DNA from: Dipetalonema caudispina
Lineage: Eukaryota > Nematoda > Chromadorea > Rhabditida > Onchocercidae
Assembly: GCA_013365325.1 (NCBI GenBank)
Contig: JABVXV010000166.1
Location: 62,001 to 126,000, forward strand
Direction: 5' to 3'
DNA: 64,000 bases
The translations under genes were made by a program, and so were the position numbers. This document shows, piece by piece, positions 52,774-64,000 of this stretch (position 1 is the first letter of the stretch; each line of letters begins with the position of its first letter). Below the pieces are notes generated by a model that had not been told where the DNA came from, did no database searches, and worked only from the letters and a program-made list of their open reading frames with translations.

Positions 52774-54644
52774 AATAACAATGAAAATGTTGTATGAACA
52801 TATGACAGCATACATTCAAGTGTTTTCAACAAATATTCTGTATTCCTGTGACTAGTAGAATAATTTAGCCTGGTTTACCATTCGTCGTTTCAAATTCAGG
52901 AACTACAAGAATGGAAAAGTACGCGGTATAGCACCTCCGACTTGAAAATTTCCGAATGACCTGACGATACAAATTATTTCAGAATTTATGCTATTTCTGT
53001 TTTAACGGATAGAAGTCAAAACCTCGTGAAATATTTTAAAACTGTTAGAGCAAATCAGAAAGGTTGAAATTTAGACAAATGCTTCGAAGTCAGAGGAAAA
53101 GAATGAATTAATCTGGTACAAGAGCAACTGTGACAATACCTATCAAACTCTGCCGAGAATTATTTCTGCGTATTCAATTAAATTCATGATTAGTAAATAA
53201 ATGAAGAATAATAAAGAAGCATTCTCTTGCCAATTCAATACTTTCAATCAACGCATTTTAATTAATTAAATACAAAATGAGGAAATTCTTAGCACATTAA
53301 ATTAATGAAAAGCTAAAAGTTTTATCATTTATACAATTTGTTATAAAAAGCATTCCGCATCATACTTTCATCAACAAGATTTTTCCATTGTATTACACTA
53401 CCATAACCTTTCGAGGTCAAAAATCATTCCCTACTTTTTACTTCAGCAGGAACCAAATAATAGGCAACTGAAATAAAATAGAATGCTTCAATTTTGTTTG
53501 CATATTTTCAAACAAGATACTTGTAATCCAATTTACAACAACGATTTCTTTTTCTTCGTTTTTTCTCTGCTTTAACAAAACAAGGAAAAAACGGAAATAT
53601 TCCATAATTAAAAAAGCTTAATAACTATTTCGTTATATTTTCGACTGCTTATATCTTCTTCCCATCGAAAAGTGTTAACTTTTATCAAGCGAAATTTGCC
53701 TAGAAATTAATTCAAATACTAAACTTGAAAAGATGAAAGAATCATCAATCATTTATGATTTCCCATTTTTTATTCCGCAGTATATCATTCTATTAGGCCT
53801 AGTAACATTGGACTCAAATTTAAAGGGTTTTATCTATTGTTGTTTATTAGTTAAAATGATATATTTGTTTAAAACTACAAAAAAATTGAAAAACTAAACG
53901 AAAGATTAAAAGATGACAAAAAAGGCGCAAAGTGAGAAGAATACATTAGCTAGGTAAATTTTACTTCGACTTCAAGAAAATCAAGAATTGAAAAAAGAAT
54001 TGATGCTTTGTCTTCTCTTTGAGAAGCAAAAATCGGACGACGAATCCTAATCTTCATGGTTTATTTTTGCAAAAATATATGAAAAAGAATAAAATAAATG
54101 CTTCCAAGTAGTCATCTGAACAATTCCAACAATCAACCATCTTGACAAGTGAAAGCATTTTTTTTTTTCTTTTTTTAAAATCTTCAAGAATCTCCCTCCC
54201 ACTAAGGTAGTTAAGTGAAGAAAAAGAGAAAAGACGACTTGTTCCTTTAAATCAATAATATATGCAACGATTTTAAAAATTCAAAATGTAGTGAAAAGTT
54301 AATTGAAGCGAAATATGGAATTTGTTCAAAGAAATTTTATTTCGCGTGGTAAATCTTTTCTTTTCAAGGAAAGTCAGCAAGCAGCGTCTTTTTTTATTTA
54401 TTTAGCAACAAAATGAACTCAACGTAGTACAATCCAACCTTTAAGGAAAATTTTACTCAATTTGTTGTTACTAAAATAAGATCGACAATTAATCACAATA
54501 ATCGGAATTAATCTCTCCTTCTTTAGTGAAAGAGACAATCTAATGATACTTATTGTTATGACTGGAATAAAAGCAAAAAAGCAGAGTATTTCCCAAGAAA
54601 TCAAAACATTTTTAATCCGAAATTTCATTTTTTTCTCGAAAAAA

Positions 54645-54690
54645 TGATAATAATAATAATAATAATAATAATCATTATTCATCATCATAA
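54645..54690. repeat. (AAT)n / ATC microsatellite
   Basis: ATAATAATAAT units followed by CATTATTCATCATCAT. Confidence 0.88.
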
Positions 54691-56251
54691 TCTTAAGTGG
54701 TTAGCAAAAAGACAGATGGAATTACCGTAACAAGTACTTTCTCAGCAGATAATTGTCAAACTGCCTATATGGGTGATTAATTGTTTCAGTGTTTACTAAT
54801 TATTGATTAAATTAAAAAAATCTTATGGTTTTGCAAAATTATTGTAATAAATGTATTGGATGTTTTTTATTTCACTAAACTTCAATGAAAGTTTGATAAG
54901 CTGAAATGATAAGCATGTCTACTTCTAAATTAATGAAATTTTAGAACAAAAAAAATAATAAATAAGAGAAAATAACACAAAAAAGGTGGCAGATTTCTGA
55001 ATATCACTAAGAGAGGCACGAAATAAAAAGCGAAAGTGATGAAATGATGAATAGAATAGGCACGATGAAATCAAAAAATGATCGGGAAGTGAAAAAAGGG
55101 AATGAAATGTGATGACATGTTGTACACATTAAATTCCAAATGATCATGATTTTAACTTATAATATTTGGAAATTCCTTAAATTTATTGATTAAACCGTTT
55201 TAATAAATAATACAATTTCAGTAAATTGCTAAAATTAATAATCATCATTTTAAACCAAGCAAATAAAAAAGAATTACTGTTATCTCTATCTATTCTCACT
55301 TACTTTTAAATTGAAGATTCAAAAGAAATCGAGGAAACAATATTATTTGTTGAGACCTTTGATTTATGTTTTTTACAGTTCTGATTTCAAAAGAAATGTA
55401 AAAAGAGAAATTTGATTTAAGAGACGTGTCAGTAATAGATTAAATTGATGCAATCAATTAATTAATGACTTTTAACAAGTCTGAAAGAAAGAATACAGCG
55501 ACAATTGTAACTGAAACCAATCATCACTCATTCATTCGTCGATTATTCTTCTGAATATACTTTATAAATCACATTTCTCTTCCTTTTCTTTTTCTTTTTT
55601 GAAAATTGTACGCTTTTACTTTCTTCCTTGCACAACTGCTGTTGATTTTACTGCTGTTCTATTTAATATTTTAACAAAATAAGAAAAGTGCAAATCGTAA
55701 ATTCAATAACCACTATGAAAGAAAACAAAAAAAAAAAGATAAAAGCTTCCTTATTTCCGTTTTCAATTCTTGAATAAAATTACTTTCGCATTACACTAAA
55801 TCTTCTTCACATGCTGCTTTAATCGTGGTAAACAAACAGTAATTTTCATAAACTCACAATCATTGCTAATTAAAATTAAATCATAAAACCACACAAAAGT
55901 TACTTTATTAATACATAAGAGGATGATTAAACATTATCAAAAGGCAATATCAGTCCAATAACAATTAGGAAAGGAATAGGTAACAAATGGATCATCGGTA
56001 GATAAAACAACTAATTATACCATTAACACCATGCTTTTAACCTTTAAAATATTTGCAACAAAGAATTCAGCTAAGAAGAAAAAGAAAGAAAGAGGACGAA
56101 ATAGAGAAAAAAAGCCACCTGTTGCTTAGCATACACAAAACAACGCATTTATTTCACAAAACTGAATTTTCATTTTTTCAGCAATAAATTCTTCGAGTGA
56201 ATTCATTCTTAATAAATCCCTCCCTTCCCCACAACCATCCCTTCTTCCTTA

Positions 56252-56317
56252 CATCCACCCCCTCAATTCTCTTCATCCACCCCCTCATTCTTCTGCATCC
56301 ACCCCCACATGCACCTC
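56252..56317. repeat. three-copy 22-bp C-rich repeat
   Basis: CATCCACCCCCTCA begins at 56252 and 56274, and a variant CATCCACCCCCACA at 56296. The minus strand carries three G5 tracts at 22-bp spacing, unusual for this AT-rich region. Confidence 0.88.
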
Positions 56318-56388
56318 CCACATTTCTATCCAAAAAAAAACTAAGAAAGGGAAGCATTGAATTCTGATAATATTTTTTAAAACAACAA

Positions 56389-56679
56389 TTGCAGTGGTTA
56401 ATAAGGAAATTAAATGCCTTAATAAAATTTCTCTATTTTGTCAATACAATGAATCCTTCAAAGGGGCAACATGTTGTCAGTCGAAAAGTTTTTTTTCTTG
56501 GTTTAAATTTTAAAGGAACAATTTGGGAAACAAAATGTTATGTACTAAAAGCACTCCATTATTATCAGTGTACCTTTCCAAAATCGGTACATTAGTACGA
56601 CAAATACTATTCCGCAGGCAAAACTGTACTGCCGGATCCAGATAAATATGAACAAGATTTACAATGTCACTTACTTGAT
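56389..56679 (+). pseudogene. interrupted coding-like frame, family unknown
   Basis: One reading frame is open for about 97 codons apart from a single TAG at 56593-56595. The part after the stop (YDKYYSAGKTVLPDPDKYEQ) has well-mixed, protein-like composition unlike the flanks. I recognise no family. It may be a decayed gene fragment or chance. Confidence 0.25.
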
Positions 56680-57684
56680 TTTCTACTTCAACGAAAATAC
56701 TGATAAAGATACCGGTAAAATCACACGAGCAGAAAAATCTAAGAAAGCATTGCAAAACGAAATTCACTGCACTGCCATATGTAGTGCTGATTACACTTTC
56801 TTGACATTATAATTTGGTAATAGGTGGATTTGAAGGCAGCTTTCGTGCCTTCATCCCACCATTAATACCTTAAGCTATGCCTCAGAAGCTAAAGCCAAAA
56901 AGAGAACTTGAAACAAAGGAATGAATTTAATTCCTCCTATATTTTGAATATATCCTTTAGAGCATAAAAAGAAATCCAAATAGATAAATACCTTGAATAA
57001 AAAGGTAAAGGAAAGCTTGAAGGAAAAAAGTAAAGGAATAAATCAAACGAAATAATTACTGACGTGAGAGATGTAACACCAAGTAATAATTAAATCCAGC
57101 ACAGTACATCAAGAAGTCCAACTATGGATAGTTATCATCACTCATTAATCCGATGACCGAACAGTTAATTTGATGACCCATTGTACAACCAAAACTAATA
57201 TCACAAAATGCTTTTCTCATCTCCTTATACTTTTCTTATTAAAGGCTAGTAAATGATCAATACTTGGATGAAAAGGTATTAAAAGTTTTTTTTTTTCTTT
57301 TTCTTCCTATTTCATGGCAAGCGACAATAACAAATATTATTTATAGTATATGAAACTATAACCAAATAATAGTTGAATCAATTATTTTAGTTATATGTAA
57401 TCGTTGCAGCTATAAACTCATATAAATATAACAAACATATGAAACAAATTAGCTGATAATATGAAGTAAAAAATTGGAAAAACTTATCAGTCAACAATTT
57501 TTCTATTTCTTAAGGTACAAATGGCAGACGTTTTTTATAATATTTACAGTGGATTAATGAAAGAGTAAAGTACCAAAAGTACGACAGCAATGAACAGAGT
57601 ACAGCGATAACATCCAACTCTTTCATTTCTTTTTTTACATTCCCTAATATTGAAATGAATCTGTGTGTCGGTGTGTACATTTAT

Positions 57685-57741
57685 TTAAGTGCACACACAA
57701 ACACACACACATTCACACACACACACACATACACACACATA
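57685..57741. repeat. (CA)n microsatellite, interrupted
   Basis: CACACA units broken by AA, TT and TA. Confidence 0.9.
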
Positions 57742-59469
57742 TAGTGTTCACTGATTAGATAAGCACAATTTTAAAGTATTCAATTTTATGATTAGCGAAA
57801 AATCTGCACTGCTTTATTCTGATTCCTCGTTTTTTTTTTTTCCCGAAGGAAGTATTAACAATAAAAAAAGACAATGAACTGATCTTTCTTCCTTTCGTTT
57901 TTTTTCGGCAAGGAGGATGGGAGAGAAAGAAAAGAAAAGTAGTGAATTTCACACTACTTTACAAATAGCAAAATCCTCGACTGATAAGTTTTTTCCATTA
58001 ATCTTTTATAATTTCAATTCCTACCCCTTTTAATAAATATTTGTCGTACATTTATTTTATATCAACCGAAATAATTCCAAGAAATCATTGGGAAATTCCC
58101 ATCTAATGATATGTCGAAACCCAAAATTCTTCGTATTTCTATTCGATAAATATTTCAATAAATAATAAATAGCACTTCTGCCATTATTCATTAATACTTA
58201 TTCAATTTCTAACAATTTTGCGCTACTTCACATTCGTCAAAATAAATCACCGAAGGAGTTTGTTTCTTCTCCACTAATCTTTTACATTAAAACAAGAAAA
58301 AAAGCTTAAATCAGATCCTCTTTCTAATGGTCTCAAAAAATGGGAAACATTTTGAATTTTCAAAGAAATAATGTCCCATTATGACTTGGTAACCCAACGC
58401 CTCACTAATCAAAAATAAGCAAAAGCATTTCAACAATTACACTTTTATTTTATGTGAGCAAAAAAAAGCAAGCAAAATCACCCCAAAGCTATTGCATATT
58501 AGATTAATACAATAAAATTTAAATTTTTAGATACACCAAAAGACATTCAAAACTGAAAGAAAATATTTAAATACCCCATACCTCGTGTAGGACTTAACTT
58601 CTTAATTACTAATTACTTCCTCACTTAAGAGAACCAATTTATGGAAATTAAGCTACGACTTGAAATTTGCAACTTTAATCGCTATAAAACAATATATGAA
58701 CACCTAATAATACTAGTAATGACAGCTGTGCTTCACCTTAATGTTTATCAAATCATATCATTTGAGTCCCAAAATTCTGAAGTTGGATAAAATTTCTATC
58801 AAACAAGAAGAGAATCATTGAAATCATGGATAAACAATAAAAAGAAAAACTTGAAGTTTTAACCACTGTATTTAGCAGAATTTAACAAAATATTTGATCG
58901 CGGTTTCTACTCTTCACTCTTGGACTCTGAAATTTGAAAAATGGGATCCAACGGCAAGATACAGTAAATCTCTCTACTCGTTTTCTTTGAGTAATATATC
59001 TATGTAAAGATATCTCTTTACCTCAGGCGAACTCAACGGAATGTGTAAGTGCTTGTAGTATGCAGAAATCATACTAAATTTCTGATAAATTGCGCAGATC
59101 TTAAAGAATTTCAAAAATTTGTCCTTTTTAATAAAAACTATCAAAAGACCATTTAAAATAAACTGAGGGATAAAAGGAGTGATGATAATAAATAGAAAAC
59201 TTGAAAACTTCCCAGAATAAAAGTAGTAACTTATCAAAACACGAGACTAGAAAAAATCACGGAATGTAATAAAACAACATCAAAAATAAAAAAGCATGAA
59301 ACGCCAACCATGATAGCTGAATAAACAAATAATAACGGTCAAGAATAAAGCATAGGAAAACTCTTGCTAAATAAATTAAAATTTTAAGAGGAAAACAAAA
59401 CTGCTCGGTAAATAACATGCATAGGAAGTTTTGCAGAATACACTGAGTAACTTTTTGTTGTGACTTTTA

Positions 59470-62400
59470 TCAAAGATCAATTCTTAAAGCCGATAAAGCA
59501 TCCGGATGTGTCGACGCGTAATTGGCTGAAGTTTGGGCTGACTGTATTTCATCCACTGGTTCATTGGTTGCGGATAGTTTCGGTCGCTTCGGTACAAGTG
59601 CATTACGAGTCTCAATCGATTGCTTGGATTTCGATAATTTTAGCATTTCCATCCGCAATTTCTCCAATATCGCATTATTTGGCTCCAGTGCTGAGCTTTC
59701 CTTCGTACGATTTCCTATAAAAATTAATATACAAAGGAGTGTTAACGAAATTTAAAAATTTTCAAATCTGAATTCTAAATACTAGAAATTATAAATTAAA
59801 AATTTCGACATGGAAGGAAATCCGTCGTTAACACATCAAATTGAGCAAAATAAAATGTACACACCTTGCAATTTAATTATACTCTGTCGACTTTTTCGTG
59901 CTTCTTGCTGTTTTTGCTGTGTTCCATGGCCGTAAAGACGTATGAGAGAACCCCAAGTGTCGAGCTAAAGATTAAAATTTTTAAATTCTGATTTTAGAAA
60001 AACAGACTGATACGATCAAAACAGTCCTTCCCAACGGTCGTCTCTTTTTCATTACTGTATACAACTAGGGTCCGAATCGTATAACACGTAAAAAGATGAA
60101 AAAAGCCCTCCTACGATCTATCCCTTTCCTCCAAAATGGGACTGTAAGTAAGGATGTTCTTAAAATTCGACAAGTGGTTCTTACCACAAGGCGAAGCACA
60201 TACTACCTCAACTTTGCAAAAAACTTAATTTGGTCATATGAATATTCAAATTCATAATCTTCTTTGATCCCTATACTGAAGATTTACAGCTGACAACAAA
60301 CAAGGATCTTTCCGCGACATTCCCTATCAAATTGTTGTTATTTGTACAGAGACTATTATTATATCAGGTGGCAATTTTTGCAAAGTGTAATATGCTAAAC
60401 AAATTACAACTATGCAAACAAGAAAACTAATCGAGTAATTTCTATGCAAAGAAAAACAGTTTTATTTTGTGTGAAGAAAGGATTTAGTTCCTCAAATTTC
60501 ACGAAAAATTTCAATTTTCATAAATGTTACTAACATTAGGATGCAATTTTTTGAGCATTGCTTGGGATGCTTTTTGTTTGCCTTCACGTTTATTTGCACA
60601 TATAACAGAAACACGATGTTTGCCAACGTCCATATCGAATTGATGGCGTTGGTGTTTGACCCGTACCGAATGAACCTTTATCTCTGTATCGCCGTATGCT
60701 GCATTTCGTTTCAAGCATTCCTGGAATTTTTTTATGTTTGCTATAATGTCAGGAAATAAGAAATATCAGAAGAAGCAAACTGATCACTACGAATGAAAAA
60801 TTCTGAAATAATCTGCCAACTACTGAAACATTTATGACATTACTTTAATACAAATGCAATGATAATTACTAAACTGAGAAGACCAATAATGAATTATTAA
60901 TAAATTTGTGATTTCAAAAAATCTCAGATTGAGTTTAAAATTTCAGCATGTAGGAAATTTAGAAAACGGATTTGGAATTTCAGAAAACATAGAAACTACG
61001 GGACTGAATTTTTCGCAAGACACATAAGACTTAGAGATTAAATATAGATTTATCATATAGTAAACTTTAAGCAGTAAATCTAGAAATTTAGGAAGTATCT
61101 CAAAATGAACAGTTAGATTTTAAACCTCATAAAGTGTGCGAGATTTAAAGGATGCACTTCAAAACTTCGAAAGCACCCGAAATATAAGGATTGAATGCCG
61201 ATCAAGTTAGCATTTGAAGAAATGAAAAACACTTGAAATTTAGAAATTTCATTTAAATATTCATGAAATACAAGAAACATAGAAAACTACTAGCTCTTTG
61301 ACTTCAGAGAAAAATTTGAAAATACTGAGAACACATTTAAGATGCAAAGAAATTCATTTAAAGCTTTAGAACCATAAACATGCATGCAAAACATTGGTCA
61401 ACAACTGCATGACTACTTGAAAATCAAAATTTAATTTACCTGAAGTAATAAATACGGTGACGGTTGACCAGCTCTAGCAGATAAATCAAATATTCGCGAA
61501 TCTTCTATTGGCAACATATCAAACAGTGCTACAGCATCTTCCTTATCGCTTTCTGCATCATCTTTCCTGAAAAGTTGAAATTCCACTCTAAGAGACCAAA
61601 AGCACAAAGTAGCAAATATGTATAAGTTTATCAATTTTCAGAGTCTAAATCAAAAAAGAAACTATTTCGACTGATAGTTTATGGAGTAGTGTTGATTAGT
61701 AACAATGATATCAACGTAAATGAAGGCAATATATGTCTGTGGATGCATCAAATATGTCAACTTACTCATTAATTCTTATACAGTAAAGGATAAAAAAAGG
61801 ACATAATATTAGAAAATTACCACCCCGCTACTTTCTATACGGAGATTTTGTTGCATTTTGAATCATTATGGAATGGGATTTTAATAAGATTTTAATAAAT
61901 AATGGATTTTAATAATTTAATAAGAAATATGAATATGGTATGCAATAAGTTGCCCAACTATTTAGGAATATAAGGATGAACGAATTATAGAAATGAACCT
62001 CAACTAAGTACAGTACGCCTAGAATCAAACTGAATTTTGAAATCTTTAACCTGTCTTCTTTACCAACAAAGTGACTTACACTTTCTTATCGCTTCTAGCA
62101 ATACCCTCCGGGTCAAATTCTACATCCGGTATCAAAACTTTCAAGGCATTTCGTGCAGCATCCAATTTAGCAGTTTTCTTGCTATTACCGCAACCCGTTC
62201 CAAGAACAACAAAATCAGCATCTAAATATGTAAACAATAAATTCCCACCTCTTTACTTGTAACTTTTACCGAATACAGAATTTATCAAACTGATAACTGT
62301 TTACAGTGAAAATAACTAAAGAAATATAGATGTTTTTTAACCCGACACATGATTTAAAGATCTAGATTATACTAGGATTTTTTCTCTAGAACATGCTATC

Positions 62401-63828
62401 CCAATATCCTTCAGATATCCATCATGCCATGATTTGACACATCCCAGAAATCTTTTTTTCGATCAAAAAAGTGTAAAGCATATATAATACAATCAAGGGA
62501 AAAGTGAAGTAATGAAACTCAAAAATTCCATCCATTCTCCTGTTCTTTCATAAAAACTCTATAAATACTCATCTGGTTCACCCATATTCATCATACAGCT
62601 AACCTGGCTGTTCGCCATGTTCTTGTAAACGCTGTTCCCGCCTCTGTTTTTCTTGTAAAAGCATTAATTTCTCTTTAACACTTGTTGCACAAAGTACTCG
62701 ATTATTCAAATTCATTTTCAGACGTGCTGTACATCCATATGGCATTGATGAATTCCTGAAAACAATACAAATCATCCTTTAGTGAAGCTGGAAATTCTTC
62801 CACTTCTTTCCCCTTTAAAATGACATGTACGCTAAAAAAAACAAAGAAAAAATTTAGGGAAATAAATCGATGCAAGATACTCTCCTAACATCTGTTAACT
62901 AATAATATTCAAATGTTTGCCACACTTTATAGACTAATCAATTTATTAAGCCATACATACCTGGTCTCTGAGAAATGATAATTGATGGTACTTTTCAAAA
63001 CTTTCTGCACATATTCATGCAACACACTGACCGATGTTTTTCCTTGTGGATTCAGGAAAAATCCACGATGTTGTGGTTTTAAATTTGCCTCCAACGCAGG
63101 CACAGTAATCAACTTCACATTTGAAGGCAAAGCTGCAAAAATGAAGAAATAATTCTTCCTAGCAGTTAATTGCAGCGAACGGTTATGGTGATGGAACGAA
63201 AAATTTAAACAATAAATTATGGAATGATAGATGACGAATTTACTTTTTTAATCAATAAAACAAATATTGTAGAGTTAATTTTAACAGAATATCCTATAAA
63301 ACTGCTCGGAACAATTAACGAAAAATAAAGATACGTAAAAATGCGATGTAAATCAATAAGATTAATGAACGATAGTCCTGATGGCAAATATAGATTTTAA
63401 ATAATATTAGAAAGGTAGACCATAAATTTTCCTACATAATAAACAACGGTAGCTAATTTTCAGAAAGATTTCACTTCTTATTTTTTGTTGATGTGTGCAT
63501 TTCTATGACCCTTCGCAAACCAAATTTGAAAAAAAAGAGACATATTCTTACCCGGACGACCAACTGAAAGTTCAATGGAAGATGCATTTTTCCCCAGTCT
63601 TCCAGCTTCGGCAAGTTTCCGTTGTCGATGAAAATTACGTGTTGCAGCCCATTTGTTGAACCGATATGTCTTAAAAAATAATTGTATTTCAAAAGTGGAT
63701 AATAATACATACCGATAATATGCAACTGGACTGAAAACTACCTGAATTTTTTTAAATTTAAATACAGCTTTCGCATAATCGTGTAACGCTTCTGTATCAA
63801 GCTGACGCTCCCTGAAGTCTTCAGCAGT
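59470..63828 (-). CDS. pash-1: DGCR8/Pasha, microprocessor RNA-binding subunit (N-terminus off window)
   Basis: Nuclear partner of Drosha that binds primary microRNAs. Minus-strand exons 63828-63742, 63669-63552, 63132-62961, 62755-62604, 62221-62080, 61566-61440, 60720-60535, 59964-59865 and 59714-59470 agree in phase and give 442 residues, matching the C-terminal half of human DGCR8 (773). Order: helical lead (LHDYAKAVFKFKKIQTYRF), LPSNVKLITV, dsRBD1 (VLHEYVQKVLKS ... GNSKKTAKLDAARNALKVLIPD), linker (LPIEDSRIFDLSARAG), dsRBD2 (SPYLLLQECLKRN ... GKQKASQAMLKKLHPN), then WGSLIRLYG and the C-terminal Drosha-contact helix region (NAILEKLRMEMLKL). dsRBD1 carries a long charged insertion in the exon 62755-62604. 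The N-terminal WW/heme-binding part should lie right of 64000; a possible further exon is at 63890-63946 but its phase does not fit directly. Confidence 0.97.
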
Positions 63829-64000
63829 CTGAAATTTTGAAAAATTTTAGCATTTAAAAAGGAAAGAAAAATTTCATGGCCCTTCCTACCACGATACTTC
63901 TGTTTAATTTTATTCATGCATTCCATCTTTTTATATAAGCGTTTTTCTGTTTAATACCATAACCAAACATAAAATTGAGGGAAAAAAGTCCTACTAGCCA

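Larger units (their letters stand above)
48159..59469. other. gene-poor 3' flank of the DGCR8 gene with weak remnants
   Basis: About 11 kb without a secure exon. Candidates described separately are a 64-residue open frame with a leader-like start (52102-52296, minus) and an interrupted frame (56389-56679, plus). Microsatellites: GT at 52757-52773, AAT at 54645-54690, CA at 57685-57741. A C-rich 22-bp repeat lies at 56252-56317. Confidence 0.5.

Noticed and set aside
59460..59755. Plus-strand frames of 77-86 codons
   Set aside because: Shadows of the last DGCR8 exon on the opposite strand.
63890..63946. Possible additional DGCR8 exon (reads LYKKMECMNKIKQKYR)
   Set aside because: It resembles the YKKM segment of DGCR8 and has a fair acceptor, but its donor phase does not match the next exon and the intron would be only about 60 bases. 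Left as undecided.

Overview
The window looks like nuclear DNA of a nematode, most likely a filarial worm (Onchocercidae). It is strongly AT-rich. Its genes are split into short exons by small GT-AG introns whose acceptors are often TTTTCAG or TTTTTAG. Several start codons sit a few bases downstream of an AG acceptor, as expected for spliced-leader trans-splicing. A fragment at about 48.0 kb encodes the C-terminal end of a bacterial-type pyruvate phosphate dikinase; its simplest source is the Wolbachia endosymbiont of filarial worms.

Layout. (1) 5-4560, plus strand: complete or nearly complete ABCB7/Atm1 mitochondrial ABC transporter, 13 exons. (2) 6917-8353, plus: TMEM50 (UPF0220) small membrane protein, 4 exons. 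(3) 10498-11892, minus: unrecognised 174-residue multi-pass membrane protein, 3 exons. (4) 11.9-19.5 kb: non-coding, with microsatellites, tandem repeats and hairpins. (5) 19558-22069, plus: unrecognised secreted protein of 296 residues, 6 exons. (6) 26440-32081, minus: inhibitory SMAD (SMAD6/7 class), 7 exons found, 5' end not found. A 440-bp piece holding one of its linker exons is copied nearly perfectly about 2.5 kb downstream of the gene. (7) 32.1-59.4 kb: a gene-poor stretch of about 27 kb with many simple repeats, the ppdK fragment and a few weak coding-like remnants. (8) 59470-63828 and beyond the right edge, minus: DGCR8/Pasha, the double-stranded RNA-binding partner of Drosha; the N-terminal half lies outside the window.

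The genes are ordinary housekeeping or signalling genes and I see no operon joining them: Fe-S export from mitochondria, an endomembrane protein, TGF-beta signal damping and microRNA processing. The most notable signals are the endosymbiont-derived fragment, the recent duplication of an I-SMAD exon unit, the charged insertion inside DGCR8 dsRBD1, and two well-formed genes without a recognised family. All exon models were built by eye from reading frame, splice consensus and phase agreement. No database or transcript data were used.
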